Shown one piece after another: positions 57,604 through 64,000 of a stretch of DNA of 64,000 nucleotides. Made by a program: the position numbers and the translations under genes. The notes below the pieces were generated by a model, which did no database searches, was not told where the DNA came from, and was given only the letters and a program-made list of their open reading frames with translations. Position 1 is the first letter of the stretch. Each line of letters opens with the position of its first letter. Location: positions 124,001 through 188,000 of the forward strand of contig JAJDDD010000006.1 in assembly GCA_029260495.1 (NCBI GenBank). The letters are read 5' to 3'. The stretch comes from Phycisphaerales bacterium. GTDB lineage: Bacteria; Planctomycetota; Phycisphaerae; Phycisphaerales; UBA1924.

Positions 57604-58103
57604 GCTTCCTTCTCCTCTCGCCCGCTGGCGCCATCCGCCGCGCATGTCAATGCCTCATCCTCGCGCCACGTTCCAGTTCCCTCGCTCCACTCCTCCCGCT
57701 TCCAGATTGGCGCCCGGCGTTTCAGCTCATCAATCACAAGTTGACAACACGCCAGCGCCTGGGCCCGATGCCCGGCGCCAACACGAACAATCACAGAAGC
57801 TTCACCAACCCCAACCCGCCCAATGCTGTGCCAAACTGATAGAAGCGCGCAGTCATGCTTCTTCCCAGCCTCGTGCGCAATTGTGTCCAGCGTCTGAATC
57901 GCCATCCCCTCATACGCCTCATAGCTCAGCGCCGCCAGCTCGCCCCGCCCAGCTCGCCGCTCCGCCCGCGTCCTGCCGATGAAGATCGCTTCCGCACCGC
58001 ACTCCACGCCCAGAGTCGCTCCCAGCGCCTCGCGCACATCAACCGCCCCGCGCACGAGCTTCACATCCACAATCATTCGCTCAGCTTGCTCATCGCTCTT
58101 CAT
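57600..58103 (-). CDS. moaE: molybdopterin synthase catalytic subunit
   Basis: 167 residues from the ATG at 58103; the frame is open further upstream but homology starts here (IVDVKLVRGAVDVREALGA). EAIFIGRTRAERRAG, LSYEAYEGMA, VWHSIGRVGVGEASVIVRV and ELKRRAPIWKREEW, with the active-site Lys residues, are characteristic. It inserts sulfur from MoaD into precursor Z to make molybdopterin. moaD and other moa genes are absent from the window. It is divergent from the TIM-barrel gene and overlaps the DUF4149 gene by 4 nt. Confidence 0.9.
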   Translation of the reverse strand: MKSDEQAERMIVDVKLVRGAVDVREALGATLGVECGAEAIFIGRTRAERRAGRGELAALSYEAYEGMAIQTLDTIAHEAGKKHDCALLSVWHSIGRVGVGEASVIVRVGAGHRAQALACCQLVIDELKRRAPIWKREEWSEGTGTWREDEALTCAADGASGREEKEA

Positions 58104-58149
58104 CCCATCATCGTAGGTGCAATCCAGCCCCTCCTCTTCCAGAGCACCA

Positions 58150-58926
58150 ATGCCCAAACTGCCCAACCCCATCCACGCCTTCAGCCTCGCCCTTTCCATG
58201 ACGAGCCTCGCGCCCACCCGCCCCCCGCGCGATCTCATCCACTGGATCGCTTCACTCAACTATCGCTCCATACAGCTCGACGCCGCCCGCGCCGGCATCC
58301 GCCCGCGCCAGCTCGATCGCTCCGCCCGGCGTGATCTCGCCGCCCTCCTCTCCCGCCTGGAACTCTCTCTCGCAGGCGTCGATCTTCTCATCCCCCCAAC
58401 CCACTTTCAGGATTCCGAAACCGTCGATCGCGCTATGGCAGCCACCCTCGAAGCAATCCACTTCACCGCCGAACTCGCAACCCTCGCCGCCGCTGCGCCC
58501 ATACTCACACTCGAACTTCCACAAGACGCGCCGCAAACCATCGACCCGCTCACCGACGCCGCCGCCCAGCAAGGCGTCACACTCGCCAACATCGCGCACC
58601 CACCCACCGCGCCGGAAGACACGCGCAGCGCAATCACCGCCGCCATCGACCCCGCCGCCATTCTCGCTTCAGGTCAAGCTGGTGTTGATCCCGCGCAAGC
58701 AGTTCTCACCTGCCCCGTCCCAATCGCCTCAGCCCGTCTCTCGGACCTCGCCTCAACAGGCCGCGTCGCGCCCGGCGCCGGCCGCCTCGACATCCTCGCC
58801 TACACCGTCGCCCTCACAACCCGCAACTACGCCGGCCCCCTCATCACGGACCTCCGCAACGTCCCCAACCAGGCCCGCGCCGCCGAAGACGTCATCAACA
58901 CCTTCAACCCCACGTCTCAGATGTAA
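58150..58926 (+). CDS. xylose-isomerase-like TIM-barrel protein
   Basis: 258 residues from the ATG at 58150. RDLIHWIASLNYRSIQLDAA, LLSRLELSLAGVDLLIPPTHF, EAIHFTAELATLAAAAPILTLE and a C-terminal GRLDILAYTVALTTRNYAGP resemble sugar-phosphate isomerase/AP-endonuclease-2 barrels that planctomycetes carry in many copies. The usual metal-binding Glu and His positions are poorly kept, so catalysis is uncertain. It is divergent from moaE by 46 bp. Confidence 0.65.
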   Translation: MPKLPNPIHAFSLALSMTSLAPTRPPRDLIHWIASLNYRSIQLDAARAGIRPRQLDRSARRDLAALLSRLELSLAGVDLLIPPTHFQDSETVDRAMAATLEAIHFTAELATLAAAAPILTLELPQDAPQTIDPLTDAAAQQGVTLANIAHPPTAPEDTRSAITAAIDPAAILASGQAGVDPAQAVLTCPVPIASARLSDLASTGRVAPGAGRLDILAYTVALTTRNYAGPLITDLRNVPNQARAAEDVINTFNPTSQM

Positions 58927-58953
58927 TGGCGCAAAGTCGAAGGAACTGACCGA

Positions 58954-59739
58954 GTGGATCAAGATGATCGAAACAACATACGAACGCCAACCATCCACGG
59001 CTGGATCCCCGAAAAGTCAGGCCAGGCAGACGACAAGGGTATTCTGCTCCGCTGTGACAGCGTTCCTGTTGAAGAAGAGATGGCGTATCGCATGGGGATT
59101 GATTTTCATTTCGAACATCCATTGGTGCTCGGCGCCGATGTTGACGTTCCAGAAGACGCGCAGCCGCAAGTGGTAGTGCGCGTGCAGCGATCCGGCTCGA
59201 TTCAAGACGGTGTCACATTCAACTGGCCATTGTTCGGCATGAAAAGGCGCCGCTTGCCCTTCACACTCGTTGTCAGCCGGACCGACCGGGATATTGTGCG
59301 TTCTTCTGAAAAAACAAGTCAAGTCGGCGTTGGATTGGGACATGTGTACGTCACTGGACTAGCGTCCGTGACAGATGACCTGCACTGGAAGACAGGACTC
59401 CCATTTCGCCATGTCGCAACATTTTCACTGGATCTGGACGGCGACCTTGCGGACATAAAAGATCAGTTCAAAGATGAATCGCTCCATCGCGCCAGTGCAA
59501 GGTTTGGATTTGATCGCGCGCCAATGGATCGCCCGCTTCAAGAGATCTTCGATGGGCTTGACGCCTGGGCCAAAGACGAGTTGGGCGCTGGCGCCTGTGA
59601 GATAAAATTTCGTTGGCAGATATGTGAAGAAGAAATGGGCAACCAAAACGCTGTCGTGTCGTGTCCAGCGTTTTCTCGCGTCCCTGACGAACTCATTTCA
59701 ATACGTGTTTATTGGATCGCCCCAGAGCGCAAGGAATAG
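58954..59739 (+). CDS. hypothetical soluble protein
   Basis: 261 residues from a GTG with AAGGA about 9 nt upstream. No signal peptide or membrane segment. Predicted strands alternate throughout (GILLRCDSVPVEEEM, PQVVVRVQRSG, LPFTLVVSRTDRDIVR, EIKFRWQICEEE). I do not recognise a family. It follows the TIM-barrel gene by 27 nt and is less GC-rich than its neighbours. Confidence 0.6.
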   Translation: MDQDDRNNIRTPTIHGWIPEKSGQADDKGILLRCDSVPVEEEMAYRMGIDFHFEHPLVLGADVDVPEDAQPQVVVRVQRSGSIQDGVTFNWPLFGMKRRRLPFTLVVSRTDRDIVRSSEKTSQVGVGLGHVYVTGLASVTDDLHWKTGLPFRHVATFSLDLDGDLADIKDQFKDESLHRASARFGFDRAPMDRPLQEIFDGLDAWAKDELGAGACEIKFRWQICEEEMGNQNAVVSCPAFSRVPDELISIRVYWIAPERKE

Positions 59740-59778
59740 TCTTTCAACCTCGCACATCAAGATACTCACGCGAAACGC

Positions 59779-60366
59779 TCACCGTGCCCCCGCCATCTTC
59801 TTCAACCCCTTAATCGCGCTCCGATTCTTCAGCCGCGAAAGCTGCGTCATGCGATCAATAATCAGCACCCCATCCAGATGATCAAACTCATGCTGCCAGC
59901 ATCGCGCAAGTAGTCCCGCTCCGCGCCGGCTGAACTCAACGCCATCCAAACCCAGCGCTGTCATCCGCGCCTCCCCAGGCCGCCGAACCTCCCCCGAAAT
60001 CTCCGGCAAACTCAAACACCCCTCCTCCGCCACCACCAACTCATCCGCAAAATCATCCAGCCGCGGGTTCACGAAAACCTCAACCCCCGCGCACGCCGTC
60101 GCCGGCTCCGCATCTGCCCGCCGCCCGACCCCTTCAGGAATACAGCACACAAAAATCCGCCAGGGCAATCCAACCTGCGGCCCCGCCAGCCCAATCCCGT
60201 CGTGCTCCCTCATAATCTCAACCATCCGCGCCGCCACCGCCCCCACATTCTCCGTCACCCCCTCAAGCTCCAGCGCCCGCTCGCGCAGCACCGGATCAGG
60301 AAACAGGCGCAGCTCAAGCGCCCCCGCATCGACGCCATCAATCGCATCAATCGAAATTACACCCAT
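59779..60366 (-). CDS. def: peptide deformylase
   Basis: 195 residues. The three motifs are GIGLAGPQVG, EEGCLSLPEI (metal Cys) and QHEFDHLDGVL (HExxH). It removes the formyl group from nascent proteins. A short insert (GVGRRADAEPATACAG) lies between the first two motifs. No fmt gene is adjacent. It converges on the hypothetical gene at 58954. Confidence 0.95.
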   Translation of the reverse strand: MGVISIDAIDGVDAGALELRLFPDPVLRERALELEGVTENVGAVAARMVEIMREHDGIGLAGPQVGLPWRIFVCCIPEGVGRRADAEPATACAGVEVFVNPRLDDFADELVVAEEGCLSLPEISGEVRRPGEARMTALGLDGVEFSRRGAGLLARCWQHEFDHLDGVLIIDRMTQLSRLKNRSAIKGLKKMAGAR

Positions 60367-60411
60367 AGCTCGCGATTATAGACATCCCCGCCTCAAACGT
60401 ATTCGTTCACG

Positions 60412-61440
60412 TCATACGGTAAACGCTTCAGGCGCCATCGCGGTCACGCCATCCGCAGAGCACACCATCACACGCGAACGCCCTGAAAGCTTCGCCGCGT
60501 ACAGCGCCACATCTGCGTGCGCAATCATCTGATGCGCATCCACCGGCGACGACAATCGCCGACTCGCCACCCCAATCGACATTCCGCACAGCGCGTTCTG
60601 ACCAATCAGCCGCACGCACTCCTGACCAAACTGCGTCGAAAGCCGCTCGGCCAGCACCATCGCCGTCTCAAACCCCGTGCGAGGCAGCACCACCACAAAC
60701 TCATCGCCGCCATACCGCGCCGCCAGATCCGAAGACCGCACCTGCGACATGATCAATCGCCCCGTCATCCGCAACAGCTCATCCCCGCGCTGATGTCCAA
60801 GGTAATCATTGATCGCCTTGAACCCATCCAAATCAATCATCAAGCACGAAAGCTCCCCGTCATACCGCACCGCTTCAGAAAACAGCACGTCAAGCCGCTC
60901 CTCAAGCCGACGCCGATTCGCAAGATCCGTCAGCAAATCAGTCGAAGCAAGCTGCTCAAACTTCGCAGAGGTCTCCTCAAGCTCACGGTTCTTCCGCTTG
61001 AGCTCCGCCAGCGAGTTCGAAAGCGCCGCCTGCAGCCGAAGGTTATCCCGCCGAACTCGCGCAATCGCAATGTTCTTTTCAATCACGACAGGAATCGCCC
61101 GTTCAAACCCGTCATATTTCACAACATAGTCCGCCGCCCCAACCCGAATCGCCTCCATCGCCTCGTTTGCTTCATGCGAATCCGAAGCCATCACCACAGG
61201 CAGATCATCGCGCATGTCAAGCAGCGCCGAAAGCGCCTCCACCCCGCGCCCGTCATCAAGTCCAAAATCGCACACCGCCAGATCAAGCGCCTCAAGATCA
61301 TTCACACACAACCCGTCCAGCGACTTGATCCACCGCGCAGACTTCGAGCCAAAGTACGCATGAATTTCGCGCAGCATCGTCTCCGCCGACTCAACGTCGG
61401 GATCAATAATCATGATTTTGGGCGTCTCGTTGCTGGCCAT
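60412..61440 (-). CDS. response regulator with diguanylate cyclase (REC-GGDEF)
   Basis: 342 residues from the ATG at 61440. The REC domain (residues about 8-130) has KIMIIDPDVESAETM and LDLAVCDFGLDDGRG with the phospho-acceptor Asp. A coiled-coil (SLAELKRKNRELEETSAKFE) leads to a GGDEF domain: STDLLTDLANRRRLEERLD, MIDLDGFKAINDYLGHQRGD and RYGGDEFVVVLPRTG. The active-site GGDEF is intact and an inhibitory I-site RSSD lies five residues before it. It should make c-di-GMP when phosphorylated by an unknown kinase. Confidence 0.94.
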   Translation of the reverse strand: MASNETPKIMIIDPDVESAETMLREIHAYFGSKSARWIKSLDGLCVNDLEALDLAVCDFGLDDGRGVEALSALLDMRDDLPVVMASDSHEANEAMEAIRVGAADYVVKYDGFERAIPVVIEKNIAIARVRRDNLRLQAALSNSLAELKRKNRELEETSAKFEQLASTDLLTDLANRRRLEERLDVLFSEAVRYDGELSCLMIDLDGFKAINDYLGHQRGDELLRMTGRLIMSQVRSSDLAARYGGDEFVVVLPRTGFETAMVLAERLSTQFGQECVRLIGQNALCGMSIGVASRRLSSPVDAHQMIAHADVALYAAKLSGRSRVMVCSADGVTAMAPEAFTV

Positions 61441-61748
61441 GATCAAGCGGACCGAGAGAAGACTCCCTTTTCCTGTGAGCGCACACAACGCTCAGCAGAC
61501 ACACGTCACGCGCCGACACTCGCGCACTCACACATCAAGGCATGACGTCTGGGTCAGCCCGGCGATTTATGCGCCATGACATGCACCCCATTCCATCGAC
61601 CCGTGAAAACTGCCACTACACCACCAAATCGAGAGATCGCTCACCAATCCACCCCATCGACCCGCCCATTCTCGGACCCACCGCGCACATCCCGACACCC
61701 ACAAACACAAAGTTGCTCACCCGCACGTATTCGGACCCAGAACGCCGT

Positions 61749-62819
61749 CTAGTTCAGCCTCGTGCGCTCTCGCCAGCTCCATCCGAGTGAGTCATCCAGC
61801 GCCGTCACCTGCGCCTGTTCAAGCAGCCGCTGCGCTAGCTCCGCCATCAGCAATCGTTCCTGCCGCCTCCGAACATCTCCCTCAAGCTCATCGCGAACGT
61901 CCGAAAGCGCGATCCCGGTCCCCGAATCAACTCCGTCCAGCTTCACCACCGCGTACCCATCCTCCAGCGCAATCGCTCCGCTCACCTCTCCCGCGCTCAA
62001 CTTCGACAGCGCCCGCCGCAGCGCAGCTGGATACGTCGCGTCCGCCACGTTCACCGGCTCAATCACACCACCCCTCGCCGCACTCTCATCCGACGACACT
62101 TCCGCTGCTACACGGCCAAACTCTTCCCCGCGCGCCAAACGCGAAATCACCTCATTCGCCTCCGCAAGCGACACAGTTGTAATCAGCCGTGCCCGATGCG
62201 CGCGTCCGTGCCGCAGCGCATGCGCCTGCTCAATCGCGCTCTCCGTCACGCGCACATCGCCAGCCACCAACATTCTCATCATCGCCGTGCGCCTGAGCAG
62301 CGCCGCAAACCGCACCGGCCCCAACCCGCGCCGAGCCCGCAGATCTATGACCAGCCGCTCCGCTTCATCTTCCGTCCGCGCGCCGCCGTCACGTTCAAGC
62401 GACCGCGCCAGAAGTTCGCGCTCCCGCATGGCGTCGCGCTCCGTAAGCCGCAGCCCTGAACGCGCCATCTCCTGCGCAAGCATCTGATCCAGCGCCATCT
62501 CTTCAAGCACGCTCGCTCCAGCCGCCTCGCCAAGTCGCGCCCAAAGCTCAACCCGGCTGAGTCCGCGCCCCTGCACCAGCGCAGCCGGCGCCGATCGCGC
62601 ACTCCCAGCGTTCGTTCCACCCTTGTTTGTGGTGCGCTCTCCCACCCGTTCCCGCGCCCGCTCAAGCCCGCTCGAAACGTCAGGCCCGCGCCCCGCTCCC
62701 CCAGATTCAGCACACCCCGCGCCGAGCAACACCAAACCGAACGTCACGGCCACAAACAAACACCAAGCTGTTCCCCGGTCCATTTTCACGCTGATGACCC
62801 TCTGCTTTGACCGCGTCAT
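61749..62819 (-). CDS. PpiC/SurA-like lipoprotein
   Basis: 356 residues from the ATG at 62819. The signal ends in a lipobox (LVLLGAGC), so it is probably lipid-anchored. After a Gly/Ser/Thr-rich linker, helices about 90-205 (LARLGEAAGASVLEEMALDQML) correspond to the chaperone part of SurA-like proteins. Residues about 215-310 resemble a parvulin domain (ARLITTVSLAEANEVISRLA, FGRVAAEVSSDESAARGGVI, LEDGYAVVKLDGV). It probably helps fold envelope proteins. It is divergent from the gene at 63049. Confidence 0.75.
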   Translation of the reverse strand: MTRSKQRVISVKMDRGTAWCLFVAVTFGLVLLGAGCAESGGAGRGPDVSSGLERARERVGERTTNKGGTNAGSARSAPAALVQGRGLSRVELWARLGEAAGASVLEEMALDQMLAQEMARSGLRLTERDAMRERELLARSLERDGGARTEDEAERLVIDLRARRGLGPVRFAALLRRTAMMRMLVAGDVRVTESAIEQAHALRHGRAHRARLITTVSLAEANEVISRLARGEEFGRVAAEVSSDESAARGGVIEPVNVADATYPAALRRALSKLSAGEVSGAIALEDGYAVVKLDGVDSGTGIALSDVRDELEGDVRRRQERLLMAELAQRLLEQAQVTALDDSLGWSWRERTRLN

Positions 62820-63048
62820 GCCAACCTCCAACCCCTCTCACAGCCTCTTCAACCCCTAGAGCCCGTCTTCACGACGTCGCCCCGGAACAGCCCTGTCCCA
62901 TTGTGCGTACTGTTGTAGCAAGACGCCCACACCCCTGGCGTCCTTCGTCTGAAGAATGTAGCTCCGCCTTCGAGTGGGCAGGGAGTCACAATCCCCCCGC
63001 TGAGCGGCGCCCTTGAGTATCGCCGATGAAGTTCGTTCCGGAATCTCG

Positions 63049-64000
63049 ATGACCACCAGTAACACCACCTCGACTCCCCCTTCCCCGTCTTCGGAACACT
63101 CCCAACCGGCAGAGCCGCCGCGTACGGTCGTCTGTCCCTATTGCGGCTGCGTACAGCCCGATGGGGCTGCCTGCCGCGCATGCGCCAGTCTCGTCGATCC
63201 ACTTACCAAGCAAGCCACACAAAACGCCATGGGCGCCTGGTGTGTTCGTGATGAGCACAATCCCTTCAAGCCAGGCTGCTCCTACGAAACACTCCGAAGG
63301 CTTGTTGAACGCGGAAAAATCAACGCAGAAACAATCATTCGCGGCCCAACTACAAATCAGTTCTGGGCATTCGCGCGCGATATACAAGGCGTCGCCAACC
63401 TGCTCGGCCACTGTCACAACTGCCACATCGAAGTGCGCCCCGATGACTACATGTGCCGCGCCTGCGCCGCCATCCTCTCACCAAACACCGATCGCCAATC
63501 GCTCGGCCTCGCGCCCGTCCGTCTTCTTCCAGGTCACGCGCCGCCGCATGTCATCGCGCGAGCCGCAGCGAGCCAGGGCGCTGCGTCTGCCCAGCCAACC
63601 TCGCCGTCCGCCGTTGTCGACCCGTCCGTCCGTCGCGTCGGCGCTCCCGCCAGCGCAACCAAATCAACCATCGCCGGCAACGCTCACACGACGACAACAA
63701 GCGATCAACCAACAGACTCAGCCATCACCGCCGCTGCAACCACACGCCGCCTTCGTCGCCAGCTCGCAAGCGTCCGCGCCATGATCGCGCTGCTCATCGT
63801 CGCCAACTTCATCCTCCTCGCCTTCCTCGCCGCCCTCGTCATCCAGCTCCGCAGCAGCTCCCCGGCGCCCGACACAACACAGCAAGAAGCATCGACATCA
63901 ACTCCCGCAATCATCGAACAGCCGCCCCCCGACGATCCCTCGCCAGCTTCCAATCCAGCCGCTGACGATCCAATAGACACAGTCGCCGATTCATCCGAAT
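63049..64000 (+). CDS. zinc-ribbon membrane protein with GYF-like domain (3' end outside window)
   Basis: 317 codons, open to the edge. The ATG at 63049 is the first start in frame, with GGAA about 7 nt upstream. A first ribbon VCPYCGCVQPDGAACRACA (residues about 25-43) is followed by GAWCVRDEHNPF through LRRLVERGKINAETIIRGP to FWAFARDIQG, which looks like a GYF_2-type tile. A second ribbon follows (CHNCHIEVRPDDYMCRACA). Then come a long Ala/Thr/Ser linker and one membrane helix (MIALLIVANFILLAFLAALV) with an acidic, Pro-rich outer tail. It may sense or tether at the membrane. Confidence 0.75.
   Translation, partial: MTTSNTTSTPPSPSSEHSQPAEPPRTVVCPYCGCVQPDGAACRACASLVDPLTKQATQNAMGAWCVRDEHNPFKPGCSYETLRRLVERGKINAETIIRGPTTNQFWAFARDIQGVANLLGHCHNCHIEVRPDDYMCRACAAILSPNTDRQSLGLAPVRLLPGHAPPHVIARAAASQGAASAQPTSPSAVVDPSVRRVGAPASATKSTIAGNAHTTTTSDQPTDSAITAAATTRRLRRQLASVRAMIALLIVANFILLAFLAALVIQLRSSSPAPDTTQQEASTSTPAIIEQPPPDDPSPASNPAADDPIDTVADSSE

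Noticed and set aside
60517-61545. 342-codon frame opposite the REC-GGDEF gene
   Set aside because: Arg/His/Pro-rich shadow without any recognisable feature.

Overview
The window looks like a chromosomal segment of a Planctomycetota bacterium, most likely of the Phycisphaerae type. The signs are three secreted proteins ending in paired Asp/Gly-rich dockerin-like repeats (the GC-type dockerin form common in that class), a DUF1559-like pseudopilin, CxxCGYDL zinc ribbons on membrane proteins, and a 16S rRNA gene with a planctomycete-like stretch near E. coli position 910. Only one rRNA gene is present. The 16S gene stands alone, followed by a terminator and not by tRNAs and 23S. The family placement is inference; a 16S comparison would settle it.

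Layout. 1-8.4 kb: two dockerin-tailed secreted proteins, a LolA-like protein, tsaB, a cyclophilin, a pseudopilin, and an ECF sigma/anti-sigma pair. 8.7-14.9 kb: an accessory region that begins right after tRNA-Ser(CGA). It holds three transposase remnants, a probable nitric-oxide module (Rrf2/NsrR-like repressor, cupin, truncated hemoglobin, with a palindromic operator between them), an FMN/Fe-S glutamate-synthase-like enzyme followed by a truncated marC, a frameshifted small LapA-like gene, and a sensor-nucleotidyltransferase fusion. 14.9-19.4 kb: a class IV aminotransferase-like gene beside a sulfotransferase-like gene, then a dockerin protein and a lipase-like hydrolase. 19.8-28.4 kb: mscS, two small exported proteins, an L,D-transpeptidase, fau, trmL-bioD, a thioredoxin, small hypotheticals and glyA.

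28.4-33.2 kb: four tandem genes with nearly identical zinc-ribbon N-termini but two different kinds of membrane C-terminus. 33.5-44.9 kb: gyrB, a secreted protein, a DCC protein and proB, a pabA/trpG glutaminase, kdsA, mcsA-mcsB and comF. 45.2-48.4 kb: 16S rRNA with its leader, a terminator and dprA. 48.4-64 kb: membrane hypotheticals, gdhA, a TrkA-type regulator, an SDR, rpmB, cysS, the overlapping chain moaE-DUF4149-nth-recX, a TIM-barrel protein, def, a REC-GGDEF cyclase, a PpiC-like lipoprotein, and a zinc-ribbon membrane protein running off the end.

How the genes fit together. kdsA (Kdo synthesis) and the LysM L,D-transpeptidase point to an outer membrane and a peptidoglycan wall. dprA, comF and the pseudopilin are compatible with DNA uptake, though the pseudopilin family has other uses. 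mcsAB implies protein-arginine phosphorylation quality control. The most unusual items are the aminotransferase-like protein with His where the PLP-binding Lys should be, paired with a sulfotransferase-like gene; the four-gene zinc-ribbon array; the NO-responsive module; and the orphan sensor-nucleotidyltransferase.
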